Shown: positions 17,642 through 28,200, numbered from the stretch's first letter. The stretch is 64,000 nucleotides of DNA from Rhizobium sp. SL86 (GCF_026672545.1 NZ_JAPPRJ010000008.1:372001-436000); one strand, 5' to 3'. Notes: a model not told the origin generated them from the letters alone. Program-made: numbers and translations.

Positions 17642-20600
17642 TCAGAAGTAGCTCTGCAGCGGCTGGACTTCGAGCTGGCCTTTCTTCAGCGCCTCGATGG
17701 CCTGGGCGGCGGCCATGGCGCCGGCCATGGTCGTGTAATAGGGCACCTTCTGCATCAGCGCCGCACGGCGCAGCGACTTCGAATCCGAGATCGCCTTGTT
17801 GCTATCCGTCGTGTTGATGACGAGCTGGACCTGGCGGTTGCGGATCGCGTCCTCGATATGCGGACGGCCTTCGAGCACCTTGTTAACCTTGATCGCTTCG
17901 ATGCCGTTTTCGGCGAGGAAACGTTGCGTGCCGCCGGTGGCGAGAACCTTGAAGCCGATCTGGACCAGAAGCTTGATCGCCGGCAGGACGCGGACCTTGT
18001 CCTCGTCGCGCACCGAGACGAAGACCGATCCGTCGCGCGGCAGTTCGACGCCGGCGCCGAGCTGGCTCTTGGCAAAGGCCAGCGCGAAGTCGCGGTCGAG
18101 ACCGATGACTTCACCGGTCGAGCGCATTTCCGGTCCGAGCAGCGTGTCAACGCCGGGGAAACGGGCGAACGGGAAGACCGCTTCCTTGACGGCAATGTGC
18201 TTCAGGTTGCGCGGGTCCGGCTTTTTGCCATAGGCGGCGATCGCCGCATCCAGCTTTTCGCCGGCCATGATGCGGGCGGCGATCTTGGCGATCGGCGCGC
18301 CGATGGTCTTCGCCACGAAGGGCACGGTGCGCGAGGCGCGCGGGTTGACTTCGAGAACGTAGATCGTGCCGTCCTTGATGGCGTATTGCACGTTCATCAG
18401 GCCGCCGACATTGAGTGCCTTGGCGAGTGCCGTCGTCTGACGCTCCAGCTCATCCAAAAGCTCGGCTGAGAAGGAGCGGGAGGGCAGCGAGCAGGCCGAG
18501 TCACCCGAATGGATGCCGGCTTCCTCGATATGCTCCATGATGCCGGAGACGAAGACGCTCTCGCCGTCGCAGAGCGCATCGACGTCCACCTCGATCGCAT
18601 TCGTCAGGTAGCTGTCGAAGAGCAGCGGGTTCTTGCCGAGGAGTGTGTTGATCTGGCCGGTCTTGTCGTTCGGATACCGCTGCTTGATGTCTTCCGGCAC
18701 CAGTTCCGGCACGGTGTCGAGCAGGTAGCTCTGCAGCATGCCCTCGTTGTGGATGATCTGCATCGCGCGGCCACCCAGAACGTAAGAGGGGCGCACGACG
18801 AGCGGGAAGCCGATTTCAGAGGCCACCAGGCGAGCCTGTTCGACCGAATAGGCAATGCCGTTGTTCGGCTGGGCGAGGTCGAGCTTCATCAGCAGCTTCT
18901 GGAAGCGGTCGCGGTCTTCGGCGAGGTCGATCGCGTCGGGTGCGGTGCCGAGGATCGGGATACCGTTCTTTTCCAGCGCTTCGGCAAGCTTCAGCGGCGT
19001 CTGGCCGCCAAACTGCACGATGACGCCGACGACTTCACCCTTTTCCTGTTCGGCGCGCAGGATCTCGATCACGTCTTCGGCCGTCAGCGGCTCGAAATAG
19101 AGGCGGTCGGAAGTGTCGTAGTCGGTCGAGACCGTTTCCGGGTTGCAGTTGATCATGATCGCTTCAAAGCCGGCATCCTTCAGCGCGAAGGCGGCATGGC
19201 AGCAGCAATAATCGAACTCGATGCCCTGGCCGATGCGGTTCGGGCCACCACCGAGGATGACGACCTTCTTGCGGTCGGAGACTTCCGCTTCCGAGCGGGC
19301 GGCGCCGACGAAGGGCGTCTCGTAGGTCGAATACATGTAGGCGGTCGGCGAGGCGAACTCGGCGGCGCAGGTATCGATGCGCTTGAAGACCGGGCGAACG
19401 TTCAGGCTGTTGCGCAGCATGGCGACATCCTTCGGCTTGCCGTTCGTCAGCGAGGCGAGGCGGGCGTCGGAGAAGCCCATGGCTTTCAGCATGCGCAGGT
19501 TTTCTGCGTCCTTCGGCAGGCCGTGCTCGCGAATGCGGGCTTCCATGTCGACGATCGCCTTGAACTGGGCGATGAACCACGGATCGATCTTGCAGCCTTC
19601 ATGCACTTCGGCTTCCGACATGCCGAGGCGCAGGGCCTGGGCGACCATGCGCAGGCGGTCCGGCGTCGGCGTGCCGATCGCGGCGCGGATGGCGTTCTTG
19701 TCGTCGCCCTGGCCAACGCCGGGGATCTCGATTTCGTCGAGACCGGTCAGGCCGGTTTCCATGCCGCGCAGCGCCTTCTGCAGCGATTCGGCAAAGGTGC
19801 GGCCGATTGCCATGACTTCGCCGACCGACTTCATGGCGGTCGTCAGGACCGGCGAGGCGCCCGGGAATTTTTCGAAGGCAAAACGCGGGATCTTTGTGAC
19901 GACGTAATCGATCGAGGGTTCGAACGAAGCGGGCGTTGCGCCGCCGGTGATGTCGTTTTCCAACTCGTCCAGCGTGTAGCCGATGGCGAGTTTCGCCGCG
20001 ACCTTGGCGATCGGGAAGCCGGTCGCCTTCGAGGCGAGCGCCGACGAGCGCGAGACGCGCGGGTTCATTTCGATGACGACGAGGCGGCCGTCCTTCGGGT
20101 TAACGGCGAACTGCACGTTCGAACCGCCGGTCTCGACGCCGATCTCGCGCAGCACCGCAATCGAGGCGTTGCGCATGATCTGGTATTCCTTGTCCGTCAG
20201 CGTCAGCGCCGGCGCAACGGTGATCGAATCGCCGGTGTGGACGCCCATCGGGTCGATGTTTTCGATGGAGCAGATGATGATGCAGTTGTCCGCCTTGTCG
20301 CGGATCACTTCCATCTCATACTCCTTCCAGCCGAGCACTGATTCCTCGATCAGCACTTCGGTGGTCGGCGACGCATCGAGACCGCCATTGACGATGTCGA
20401 AGAATTCCGAACGGTTATAGGCAATGCCGCCGCCGGTGCCGCCGAGCGTAAACGACGGGCGGATGATCGCCGGCAGGCCGACATGGTCGAGCGCTTGGGC
20501 GGCAATCGCCATGGCATGCGCCATGTAACGCTGCTTGCGGTCGGTCTCGCCGAGGTTCCACTGGTTTTCGAGCTCGTCGAGCGCCTTGTCCAGCGCATCA

Positions 20601-21124
20601 CCCGACAGCGTTTCGCGCAGCTTGGCGCGTTCGGTTTCGTGCGTCTTGCGGTCGGCATCCTTGATCTCGGTGGCGTTCGCCAGCATCGAGCGGGGCGTTT
20701 CCAGGCCGATGCGGGCCATGGCCTCTCGGAAGAGGGCGCGGTCTTCGGCCATGTCGATGGCGGCAGGTTTGGCGCCGATCATCTCGACATTGTAGCGGTC
20801 GAGCACGCCCATGCGCTTCAGGGAAAGCGCGGTGTTGAGTGCCGTCTGGCCGCCCATGGTGGGCAGAAGCGCATCGGGGCGCTCCTTGGCGATGATTTTT
20901 GCCACCACTTCCGGCGTGATCGGCTCGACATAGGTCGCATCCGCCAGACCCGGATCGGTCATGATGGTCGCCGGGTTGGAGTTGACCAGGATGACCCGAT
21001 ACCCTTCTTCCTTCAGCGCCTTGCAGGCCTGGGTGCCGGAATAGTCGAATTCGCAGGCCTGGCCGATGACGATCGGCCCTGCGCCAATGATGAGAATGGA
21101 CTTGATATCTTGGCGCTTCGGCAT
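17642..21124 (-). CDS. carB: Carbamoyl-phosphate synthase large subunit
   Basis: A 1160-residue ATP-grasp enzyme making carbamoyl phosphate for pyrimidine and arginine synthesis, using ammonia delivered by CarA. It contains two homologous halves, each with a preATP-grasp and an ATP-grasp domain. [12 protein letters not shown] and [12 protein letters not shown] mark the two halves. A C-terminal methylglyoxal-synthase-like regulatory domain covers about the last 140 residues ([20 protein letters not shown]). Full length. carA is 7 kb away on the same strand, so the subunits are not in one operon. Confidence 0.97.
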   Translation of the reverse strand: MPKRQDIKSILIIGAGPIVIGQACEFDYSGTQACKALKEEGYRVILVNSNPATIMTDPGLADATYVEPITPEVVAKIIAKERPDALLPTMGGQTALNTALSLKRMGVLDRYNVEMIGAKPAAIDMAEDRALFREAMARIGLETPRSMLANATEIKDADRKTHETERAKLRETLSGDALDKALDELENQWNLGETDRKQRYMAHAMAIAAQALDHVGLPAIIRPSFTLGGTGGGIAYNRSEFFDIVNGGLDASPTTEVLIEESVLGWKEYEMEVIRDKADNCIIICSIENIDPMGVHTGDSITVAPALTLTDKEYQIMRNASIAVLREIGVETGGSNVQFAVNPKDGRLVVIEMNPRVSRSSALASKATGFPIAKVAAKLAIGYTLDELENDITGGATPASFEPSIDYVVTKIPRFAFEKFPGASPVLTTAMKSVGEVMAIGRTFAESLQKALRGMETGLTGLDEIEIPGVGQGDDKNAIRAAIGTPTPDRLRMVAQALRLGMSEAEVHEGCKIDPWFIAQFKAIVDMEARIREHGLPKDAENLRMLKAMGFSDARLASLTNGKPKDVAMLRNSLNVRPVFKRIDTCAAEFASPTAYMYSTYETPFVGAARSEAEVSDRKKVVILGGGPNRIGQGIEFDYCCCHAAFALKDAGFEAIMINCNPETVSTDYDTSDRLYFEPLTAEDVIEILRAEQEKGEVVGVIVQFGGQTPLKLAEALEKNGIPILGTAPDAIDLAEDRDRFQKLLMKLDLAQPNNGIAYSVEQARLVASEIGFPLVVRPSYVLGGRAMQIIHNEGMLQSYLLDTVPELVPEDIKQRYPNDKTGQINTLLGKNPLLFDSYLTNAIEVDVDALCDGESVFVSGIMEHIEEAGIHSGDSACSLPSRSFSAELLDELERQTTALAKALNVGGLMNVQYAIKDGTIYVLEVNPRASRTVPFVAKTIGAPIAKIAARIMAGEKLDAAIAAYGKKPDPRNLKHIAVKEAVFPFARFPGVDTLLGPEMRSTGEVIGLDRDFALAFAKSQLGAGVELPRDGSVFVSVRDEDKVRVLPAIKLLVQIGFKVLATGGTQRFLAENGIEAIKVNKVLEGRPHIEDAIRNRQVQLVINTTDSNKAISDSKSLRRAALMQKVPYYTTMAGAMAAAQAIEALKKGQLEVQPLQSYF

Positions 21125-21456
21125 GTCGTCTTTCCGCTTATATCTGCCTGCGCAGAAAACCGGCCGGGTGAGGCTTCACCGGTCGGGCGCAAGGCGTGGG
21201 TTCTTTCAGGCTAGAAGCGGCTTATAGGGAAATGTGGGAGCGGAAGGAACCCCCAATCTTCGTGAATCTACAGAAGCCGGACACACTTGACCCAACTGCG
21301 CTGGATGCCGCCGGACCATGCGTTTCTGAGCGTGCACTGATGTTCTTTCGGAGAGATTTGTGTTAGCCGTTGCCGAGGGCAGGTATTGGTCTGCAGACGG
21401 AAGCCGAAGATGATGCGCGGCGTTCTGAGTTGCTTCTGAGTTCAGGGAAATATCAC
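21125..21456. other. Divergent intergenic region, carB / zinc metallopeptidase
   Basis: About 330 bases between divergent starts. An imperfect inverted repeat (CCGGCCGG near 21161 with CCGGTCGG near 21178) lies 37-60 bases upstream of carB and could form a leader hairpin. No recognised riboswitch or small gene is seen. Confidence 0.4.
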
Positions 21457-22377
21457 ATGGAATGGCGGGGCCGGCGGCAGTCTGACAATATCGAGGATCG
21501 GCGCGGGCAGTCGGGCGGCATGCGGTCCGGGTCCGGCTTTCGCATTCCTGTCGGCGGCGGCGGACGGCGCGGTGGCGGCATCGGGATCGGCGGTCTGGTG
21601 ATGATCCTGATCGTCTGCGCCGTGCTCGGCATCAACCCGCTCACACTTCTCTCCGGTGGCGATATCGGGCTGGGCGACGGCTCCTCCGGTTCGCAGCAGC
21701 AGCAGCAATCGGCACCGCGCAGCGCGGCGGATCAGGAGATGCGGGCGTTCGTCGGAACGGTGCTTGCCGAGACGGAGGATACCTGGAACCGGATCTTTCA
21801 GCAGAGCGGTGACCGGTATCAGGAGCCGACGCTCGTCTTGTTTTCCGGCCAGACGCAGTCGCAATGCGGCTTTGCCTCGGCGGCGACCGGTCCCTTTTAT
21901 TGCCCGGGAGACCGCAAGGTTTATCTGGATACAGCTTTCTTCCGCCAGCTCTCCGGACAGTTCGGTGCATCGGGCGATTTTGCCCAGGCCTATGTGATCG
22001 CGCACGAGGTCGGTCACCACGTGCAGAACCTGATCGGGGTTCTGCCGAAGTTCAACCAGATGCGCCGCTCGATGAGCGAGGCGGATGCCAACCGCATGTC
22101 GGTCAGGGTCGAACTGCAGGCCGATTGTTTTGCCGGTGTCTGGGGCAAGACCACGCAGCAACGGGGGCTGCTCGAACAGGGAGACCTGGAGGAGGCGCTG
22201 AATGCCGCTCAGCAGATCGGCGACGATACGCTGCAGAAGCGCGCCCAAGGTTATGTCGTGCCGGAAAGCTTCAACCACGGCGCCTCGGCGCAGCGCATGC
22301 GCTGGTTCCGCAAGGGCTTTTCGAGCGGCAACATGCAGGCCTGCGATACGTTTTCGCCGAGTTATCAGCAGCTCTGA
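21457..22377 (+). CDS. Neutral zinc metallopeptidase, YpfJ family
   Basis: A 306-residue protein beginning MEWRGRRQSDNIEDRRG, the usual start of this family. It has a glycine-rich stretch, one TM helix (about residues 48-66), and the zinc motif HEVGHH (His183-Glu184...His187) in a periplasmic domain. The frame is open to 21370, but the ATG at 21457 fits the family N-terminus. The last 13 bases overlap the convergent LytTR gene. Physiological substrate unknown. Confidence 0.9.
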   Translation: MEWRGRRQSDNIEDRRGQSGGMRSGSGFRIPVGGGGRRGGGIGIGGLVMILIVCAVLGINPLTLLSGGDIGLGDGSSGSQQQQQSAPRSAADQEMRAFVGTVLAETEDTWNRIFQQSGDRYQEPTLVLFSGQTQSQCGFASAATGPFYCPGDRKVYLDTAFFRQLSGQFGASGDFAQAYVIAHEVGHHVQNLIGVLPKFNQMRRSMSEADANRMSVRVELQADCFAGVWGKTTQQRGLLEQGDLEEALNAAQQIGDDTLQKRAQGYVVPESFNHGASAQRMRWFRKGFSSGNMQACDTFSPSYQQL

Positions 22378-23225
22378 TCGGCGGCGAGCGGCGGCCGCGC
22401 GCCGCCGAAGCGGGCGCGAAGGTCGGCCTCGTAAGGGCGGCTGACGGGAAGCAGTGTGCCATCGGCGGTTTCGACGAAGAGCTTTCCGCGTGCGCGGCTT
22501 ACGGATTTAACATGTTCGTCGGCCACCCAGTGGGACCGGTGGATGCGGCGGCCGCTCACCTTTCCCGTCTCGTTCAACGCATCGGAGAAACGCAGGAGGA
22601 TGAGTTCGCGGCCGCGCGAGGTCACAACCTCGGTATAGTGGTCCTGGACCGAGAGGCGCAGCAGCCGACCGCGGTTCTGCGGGTTCAATCGTTCCACGAG
22701 AGGCGGTGTCGTTGCGGCTGGTTCCGATGGGGCGCGCGGCTCGGATGACGCCGAGCCTTCGGGTGCCGCGACGGGGTGCGGACGTGCCGGCGCGGCATTG
22801 CTGCTCGTCAGATAGGTGAGAAGACACAGCAGCAGGCAGAGCGGCAACGAGATTCTCGTCTGTTCCAGGACTTCGCCGAAGGTGATCGGATCGCCGGTGA
22901 AGCCGGCCTGCAGAAGCGTGATGCCGAACCCGATCGGCGGTGCCGCGAGTGCGGAACCCAGCAGCATGCGGGCGAGCCTTGAGGGGATCTGTGCCTCCAG
23001 CAGGACATCGACGACGGTGGCGAGCACGACGGCAATGGAAAAGGCCATGACGTGCAGCAGCATCCAGAAGGACAGCCGCTGCAGCAGCGGCATGGACTGG
23101 CCGGTGCCGAAGGGGCCTGTCACCGTAAACACCAGCACGACCACGAGAATGGTTGCCCAGTAACGCCCGGAGATCAGGAACCCGCGCAATTCACGAAGCG
23201 CGAATTGCAGCTTTGCGTCATCCAC
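22365..23225 (-). CDS. Membrane-anchored LytTR-domain transcriptional regulator
   Basis: A 286-residue protein with four hydrophobic segments (about residues 20-125), then a Pro/Ala-rich linker. A C-terminal LytTR DNA-binding domain follows (LRLSVQDHYTEVVTSRGREL and the GRRIHRSHWV segment near the end). A GTG start at 23225 has a GGGAGAA ribosome site. Membrane-bound LytTR regulators without a receiver domain are known in alphaproteobacteria; signal and targets are unknown. Divergent to the DUF2306 gene, 92 bases apart. Confidence 0.82.
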   Translation of the reverse strand: MDDAKLQFALRELRGFLISGRYWATILVVVLVFTVTGPFGTGQSMPLLQRLSFWMLLHVMAFSIAVVLATVVDVLLEAQIPSRLARMLLGSALAAPPIGFGITLLQAGFTGDPITFGEVLEQTRISLPLCLLLCLLTYLTSSNAAPARPHPVAAPEGSASSEPRAPSEPAATTPPLVERLNPQNRGRLLRLSVQDHYTEVVTSRGRELILLRFSDALNETGKVSGRRIHRSHWVADEHVKSVSRARGKLFVETADGTLLPVSRPYEADLRARFGGARPPLAADQSC

Positions 23226-23317
23226 GAATGCTTCTCCCTGCTTCACGTTTTTGCCGTTTCGTCGCAGGAAGTCTTGCCGGAGAAAAAGCTGCGTTTCAAT
23301 CGGGGGCTGATTTCGCA

Positions 23318-23809
23318 ATGACACTCGAACCACTTTACACCGCACCGCTTGCCGTGCAGATCCATGTGGCGACGGTCATGCCGGCCGCCGTGATCGGCGC
23401 CTTCCTGCTTCTGTGGCGGCGCAAGGGCTCTGCGCTTCACCGCCTTCTCGGCAAGCTCTGGATGGTGCTGATGGTCACCACGGCCATCTCCACCTTTTTT
23501 ATCCACTCCTTCAATCTCTTCTTCGGCTTCAGCCCGATCCACATTCTGTCGGTTCTGACGATCGTCAATTGCTGGGCTGCCTATCGTATGGCGCGTCGCG
23601 GCAATATCCGCGGCCACCGCATTGCGGTCACACAAGCCTATGTCTGGGGCATCCTGGTTGCCGGCGGCCTGACCCTGTTGCCGCACCGGATCATGAACCG
23701 CGTCGTCTTCGAAGGAAGCTCGTTTTTCGACCTCGTGTTGCTGGCCGCGCTTCTCCTGTTGCCCTGGTTGCTTTTCCATTTGCAACAGACCAAGCTGAAG
23801 CACGTTTAG
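23318..23809 (+). CDS. DUF2306 membrane protein
   Basis: A 163-residue protein with four predicted TM helices and conserved histidines on helix edges (QIHVATVMPAAVIG, LHRLLGKLW, RGHRIA). The ATG at 23318 gives the family-like N-terminus. Function is unknown for the family. Divergent from the LytTR regulator, which may control it; this is inferred from position only. Confidence 0.75.
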   Translation: MTLEPLYTAPLAVQIHVATVMPAAVIGAFLLLWRRKGSALHRLLGKLWMVLMVTTAISTFFIHSFNLFFGFSPIHILSVLTIVNCWAAYRMARRGNIRGHRIAVTQAYVWGILVAGGLTLLPHRIMNRVVFEGSSFFDLVLLAALLLLPWLLFHLQQTKLKHV

Positions 23810-23843
23810 CCGCACGACCGTCTGTCATTGGTTCAGGATTTCC

Positions 23844-24515
23844 ATGATCATCGTTCATTATCTCAACAATTCCCGCGCCCATCGTATCCTCTGGCTGCTG
23901 GAGGAACTTGGGCTTGCCTATGAGGTGAAGACCTACCAGCGTGGGCCCGACATGCGGGCACCCGCCAGTCTGAAGGCCGTTCATCCGCTGGGAAAATCGC
24001 CGGTCATCGAGGATGGCGGCCGCATCATCGCCGAAAGCGGGGCGATCATCGAGTATCTCGTCGAGACCTATGGTGAGGGCAGGGGCCTGAAACCGGCGGC
24101 CGGCACCGATGAGGCGCTGCGCTATCGCTACTGGCTGCATTATGCCGAAGGCTCCGCGATGCCGCTTCTGCTGCTGAAGCTGCTGTTTCTCCGGCTTCCC
24201 GGCCAGCTGCCGTTCTTCCTGCGGCCGGTCGCCAGCATGATTGCCAACGGCGTGCAGGGCAAGCTTGTCGACCCGCAGCTTGCCGATCATCTGGCCTTCT
24301 GGAACAGCGAGCTTTCGCGGGACGGCTGGTTTGCCGGATCGGCCTTCTCCGCCGCCGACATTGCGATGAGTTTTCCGGTCGAAGCCGGCATGACGCGGAT
24401 GAAGAGCATGGGGGATGTCAGCGCCGTGCGGCGTTATCTGGACGCCATCCGTGCCCGCCCGGCCTATCAGCAGGCGCTTGAGAAGGGCGGGCAATACGAT
24501 TACGCGACGAGTTGA
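23844..24515 (+). CDS. Glutathione S-transferase family protein
   Basis: A 223-residue cytoplasmic enzyme. The N-terminal thioredoxin-like domain has LNNSRAHRILWLLEELGL and the glutathione-binding HPLGKSPVIEDGGRIIAESGAI (given by position, about residues 52-73). An all-helical C-terminal domain with FAGSAFSAADIAMSF follows. It begins 34 bases after the DUF2306 gene and may be co-transcribed. Confidence 0.9.
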   Translation: MIIVHYLNNSRAHRILWLLEELGLAYEVKTYQRGPDMRAPASLKAVHPLGKSPVIEDGGRIIAESGAIIEYLVETYGEGRGLKPAAGTDEALRYRYWLHYAEGSAMPLLLLKLLFLRLPGQLPFFLRPVASMIANGVQGKLVDPQLADHLAFWNSELSRDGWFAGSAFSAADIAMSFPVEAGMTRMKSMGDVSAVRRYLDAIRARPAYQQALEKGGQYDYATS

Positions 24516-24552
24516 GCGAAGGCGGTCTGGATCCGCCTCCGCCTGGCGTTGA

Positions 24553-25548
24553 TCAGCGCTCGCTGTCGAGATGCGCCATCTGCTGATCGGCGTAGCGGCT
24601 GCCGAAGGCCGCCCCTTTCGGCACCGCCCGTTCGATGGCCGACAGATCCTCGGCCGTCAGCGTGACGTCAAGGGCACCAAGCGCTTCCGTCAGACGGTCG
24701 CGGCGACGGGCGCCGACGAGCGGCACGATGTCCCGTCCCTGGTGAACCACCCAGGCGATCGCCACCTGCGCCACGGAAACGCGCTTCTCTTCGGCAATCT
24801 GGCGCAGCGCCTCGACGAGCGCGAGGTTCTGTTCGAGATTGCCCTCCTGGAAGCGCGGGCTCATGGCGCGGAAATCGCCCTTTGCCGTTGATCGGTCCCT
24901 TTGCCAATGGCCGCTGATCAGGCCGCGCGACAGGACGCCATACGCGGTGATGCCGATGCCGAGTTCCCGGCAGGTCGGCAGGATCTTGTCCTCGATGCCG
25001 CGCGAGATCAGCGAATATTCGATCTGCAGGTCGGAGATCGGATGCACGCTTGCGGCGCGGCGGATCGTCTCTGCGCCCATTTCCGAAAGGCCGATGTGGC
25101 GGACGTAACCAGCCTTCACCATATCAGCGATGGCGCCGATCGTGTCTTCGATCGGCACGTCCGGATCGAGGCGCGAAGGGCGGTAGATATCGATGTAATC
25201 CACCCCGAGCCGGGTCAGCGTGTAGGCAAGTGCCGTCTTGACCGCCTGCGGGCGCGCGTCGTAACCGAGCCAGCCGCGATCCGGCCCGCGCAGCGCGCCG
25301 AACTTGACGCTGATCTGCACCTTGTCGCGCGGGACCCCCTTCAGCGCCTCGCCGATCAGCATCTCATTATGGCCCATGCCGTAGAAATCGCCGGTATCCA
25401 GCAGCGTGACGCCGCTGTCGATCGCCGCATGAAGGGTGGCGATGCTCTCGGTGCGGTCGGTTGGACCATACATGTCCGACATGCCCATGCAGCCGAGACC
25501 CAGTCTCGATACCTGCGGGCCAGTCTGTCCCAGTTGATGCATATCCAT
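24553..25548 (-). CDS. Aldo/keto reductase
   Basis: A 331-residue NADPH-dependent (beta/alpha)8 oxidoreductase. Visible features are LGLGCMGMSDMYGPTDR, LLDTGDFYGMGHNEMLIGEAL with the catalytic Asp and Tyr, and a C-terminal cofactor segment near GARRRDRLTEALGAL. The active-site histidine region is changed: DIYRPSRLDPDVPIEDTI stands where DLYYQHRVDP is usual, so the usual His is replaced. The start at 25548 has AGGACG upstream. Divergent to a LysR gene 115 bases away, its likely regulator. Confidence 0.88.
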   Translation of the reverse strand: MDMHQLGQTGPQVSRLGLGCMGMSDMYGPTDRTESIATLHAAIDSGVTLLDTGDFYGMGHNEMLIGEALKGVPRDKVQISVKFGALRGPDRGWLGYDARPQAVKTALAYTLTRLGVDYIDIYRPSRLDPDVPIEDTIGAIADMVKAGYVRHIGLSEMGAETIRRAASVHPISDLQIEYSLISRGIEDKILPTCRELGIGITAYGVLSRGLISGHWQRDRSTAKGDFRAMSPRFQEGNLEQNLALVEALRQIAEEKRVSVAQVAIAWVVHQGRDIVPLVGARRRDRLTEALGALDVTLTAEDLSAIERAVPKGAAFGSRYADQQMAHLDSER

Positions 25549-25662
25549 GATCGTCGTCCTTTTCGTCAAAGCCTTGTCTCGATCGGCTGGGGACCTTTTA
25601 CGATGTTCGGCGTTGTGCGATAATCCGATCTCATTTGCACAGCCTGTTCGGAATTTCGTACA

Positions 25663-26568
25663 ATGGCCGATCTCCCTCTGACAGAACTCGATGCCTTTGC
25701 CGCCGTTGCACAGGCGCGAAGCTTTCGGGCTGCGGCCAAGCTGCGCGGCGCATCCGCCTCCTCGCTCTCCGATGCCCTGCGGCGCCTGGAGGAACGGCTC
25801 GAGGTGCGGCTCTTGAACCGCACGACGCGCAATGTGTCGTTGACGGAAGCGGGTGCCCGGCTTCTAGAGCGGTTGCGGCCGGGGCTTGCGGAAATCGAGG
25901 CGGCGCTCGACGGCGTCAACAGTTTTCGCGATACGCCCATGGGACGGTTGCGGCTCAACGTGCCGGGTGTCGTGGCGCGGTTCGTGTTGCCGGAGATCGC
26001 CGCCCGGTTTCTTGCACGTTATCCGGACATCACGCTCGATGTCGCGACCAATGATGCCTTCGTCGATGTGATCGGCGAGGGGTTCGATGCCGGCGTGCGT
26101 TACGAGGAATCGCTGCAGTCGGACATGATTGCGATCCCGATCGGCCCGCGGACGCAATCCTATGTCGGAGCGGCCGCGCCCAGTTATATCGAGCGGTTCG
26201 GTGTACCCGATCATCCGCGTGATTTGCTGCAGCACCAGTGCATCCTGCACCGCTTCTCCAGCGGTCGCGTCCTGCCGTGGAGTTTTGAGGAGGAGGGGCG
26301 GGAATTTACCATTCTGCCGCCTGCCCGTGTGATCGGCGAGACCTCCGACCTGGAGGTGGCGATGGCGGTTGCCGGACACGGCATCATCTTCACCTTCTCG
26401 GAATTCCTGGCCGAGGCGCTGAAGCAGGGGACGCTGGTGCCGGTCCTTGCGCCCTGGACGCAGAGCTTTTCCGGGCCATTTCTCTATTACAACAGCCGAC
26501 GGCACATGCCGGCGCCACTGAAAGCCTTCATCGAGTTTCTCAAAACGGAGAACCGGCGCGGCAGTTGA
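25663..26568 (+). CDS. LysR-family transcriptional regulator
   Basis: A 301-residue LysR protein, N-terminal HTH within ARSFRAAAKLRGASASSLSD (about residues 17-36), followed by the effector domain. Close in type to regulators that sit divergent to aldo/keto reductases. Shared promoter region with the reductase suggests direct control. Its 3' end is followed by 150 bases that hold a strong terminator. Confidence 0.9.
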   Translation: MADLPLTELDAFAAVAQARSFRAAAKLRGASASSLSDALRRLEERLEVRLLNRTTRNVSLTEAGARLLERLRPGLAEIEAALDGVNSFRDTPMGRLRLNVPGVVARFVLPEIAARFLARYPDITLDVATNDAFVDVIGEGFDAGVRYEESLQSDMIAIPIGPRTQSYVGAAAPSYIERFGVPDHPRDLLQHQCILHRFSSGRVLPWSFEEEGREFTILPPARVIGETSDLEVAMAVAGHGIIFTFSEFLAEALKQGTLVPVLAPWTQSFSGPFLYYNSRRHMPAPLKAFIEFLKTENRRGS

Positions 26569-26666
26569 AGCGATCGATCACGGCGATTGAGGGGTTGCAG
26601 CAATAATATTGCTGGGTTGCGCAAGCGGCTTGTTTAATCGGCCGCCATTCACTAGAGAGTTTCAAG

Positions 26667-26700
26667 GCCGTCTGCCCATTTTCCGGGCAGCGGCTTTTTT
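26667..26700 (+). terminator. Strong rho-independent terminator directly upstream of the MATE gene
   Basis: GCCG-T-CTGCCC (26667-26677) pairs with GGGCAG-CGGC (26685-26694), with only one bulged base. It is followed by TTTTTT at 26695-26700. It lies 99 bases after the LysR stop and only 18 bases before the MATE start codon. It either ends the LysR transcript or acts as an attenuator in the MATE leader. Confidence 0.85.
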
Positions 26701-26718
26701 GATTTTGGAGTGCAAGTC

Positions 26719-28098
26719 ATGGCGAAGCTCGATGCTGCGCGCCTCATATCCTCCGACAATTCCTGGGGCGCGCATCTGCGCGGCACGCTGGTGCTCGGCC
26801 TTCCCTTTGTCGGCGCGCAACTGGCGCAGATGGCGATCAACACCACCGATGTGATCATGGTGGGCTGGCTCGGGACGACGGAACTCGCTTCGGTCGTTCT
26901 GGCGACGCAGATGTTCTTTGTCGTCCTGATCTTCGGCACGGGCTTTTCGAACGCCGTCATCCCATTGGTGGCCCAGGCCGTTGGACGTGGCGATACGGTG
27001 CAGGCCCGCCGCTCGGTGCGCATGGGCATGTGGGTGGTGATTGCATACTGCGTGCTGACCGCGCCGCTTCTGTGGTTTTCCGAACCGATCCTCCTGTCGC
27101 TCGGTCAGGATCCTCAGGTAGCGTCACTGGCGCAGGATTATCTGCGCATCCTGCAATGGGGCATGTTTCCGGCGCTTCTCCTGATGATCCTGCGTGCCTT
27201 CGTCAGCGCGCTGGAGCGTGGCGGGATCGTGCTTTACGTCACGATCGGCATGTTCCTGCTCAATGCCTTCCTTGATTACGGCCTGATCTTCGGCAATTTC
27301 GGCCTGCCGCAATGGGGGCTGGAAGGGGCGGCTGTCGCCTCCCTCGGCTCGAACCTGCTCGGCCTCGCTCTGATCGTGCTTTATATCGAAAGCCGCAAGG
27401 ACATGCGCGCCTACGAGATCTTCGTGCGTTTCTGGCGGCCCGACTGGGTGGCCTTCCGCGAGATCCTGAGCGTCGGGCTGCCGATCAGCTTCACCATTCT
27501 TGCCGAAGCGGGCCTGTTTTCGGCGGCATCGCTGCTGATGGGGGTTCTCGGCACCCAGGAACTCGCGGCCCACGGCATCGCGTTGCAGCTCGCCTCGATC
27601 GCCTTCATGATCCCGCTCGGCCTTGCCCAGGTCGCCACGGTCAGGGTGGGTATTGCCCGTGGCCGGCGTGATCCGCTCGGCGTCAAACGCGCCGCAATTG
27701 CGGTGCTCGTAGTCGGGCTCGGCATTGCCGCGGTCGGCAGTCTCCTGTTTGCCCTTATTCCCGCAGCCCTGGGACGCCTGTTCCTCGATACCAGCCAGCC
27801 CGATGCCCAGGCCGTTCTGCTGCTCGCCGTGCCGCTGATTATCGCTGCCGGGGCCTTCCAGATGTTCGATGGCCTGCAGGCGGTGGTGGCCGGGCTTCTG
27901 CGCGGCCTGAAGGATACCAAGATCCCGATGGTCCTGGCGCTGATCGCCTACTGGCCGATCGGATTCTTCTGCGCCTGGCTGTTCGGTTTCGTCTTCGATC
28001 TGCGCGGACCGGGGATCTGGATCGGGTTTGTCACCGGCCTGATGGCAGCGGCCGTGATGTTGTCCATCCGCTTCTGGGTTCTGGTACGCCATACCTGA
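26719..28098 (+). CDS. MATE-family multidrug efflux transporter (NorM-like)
   Basis: A 459-residue inner-membrane exporter with about 12 hydrophobic helices in two MatE repeats. The N-terminal LGLPFVGAQLAQMAINTTD segment and WLGTTELASVVL are typical of NorM proteins, which export cationic drugs using Na+ or H+. The ATG at 26719 follows GGAG at 26707-26710. The start is immediately downstream of an intrinsic terminator, so its transcript either reads through that hairpin or starts beyond it. Confidence 0.9.
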   Translation: MAKLDAARLISSDNSWGAHLRGTLVLGLPFVGAQLAQMAINTTDVIMVGWLGTTELASVVLATQMFFVVLIFGTGFSNAVIPLVAQAVGRGDTVQARRSVRMGMWVVIAYCVLTAPLLWFSEPILLSLGQDPQVASLAQDYLRILQWGMFPALLLMILRAFVSALERGGIVLYVTIGMFLLNAFLDYGLIFGNFGLPQWGLEGAAVASLGSNLLGLALIVLYIESRKDMRAYEIFVRFWRPDWVAFREILSVGLPISFTILAEAGLFSAASLLMGVLGTQELAAHGIALQLASIAFMIPLGLAQVATVRVGIARGRRDPLGVKRAAIAVLVVGLGIAAVGSLLFALIPAALGRLFLDTSQPDAQAVLLLAVPLIIAAGAFQMFDGLQAVVAGLLRGLKDTKIPMVLALIAYWPIGFFCAWLFGFVFDLRGPGIWIGFVTGLMAAAVMLSIRFWVLVRHT

Positions 28099-28151
28099 AG
28101 ACGAGCGGGGAGTGTTGCGGCATGTCCCCGAGAGCGGCCTTGGCCACACAT

Positions 28152-28177
28152 AAAAAGGCCCGCGACGAGCGCGGGCC
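28152..28177 (-). terminator. Rho-independent terminator of carA
   Basis: Minus strand stem GGCCCGCG / CGCGGGCC (28157-28164 with 28170-28177), then TTTTT, 24 bases after the carA stop codon. Confidence 0.85.
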
Positions 28178-28200
28178 GGATCTGTCAAGAAGTTGCGCGA

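Noticed and set aside
18509-20341. A 610-codon plus-strand open frame
   Set aside because: Antisense to carB with low-complexity composition.
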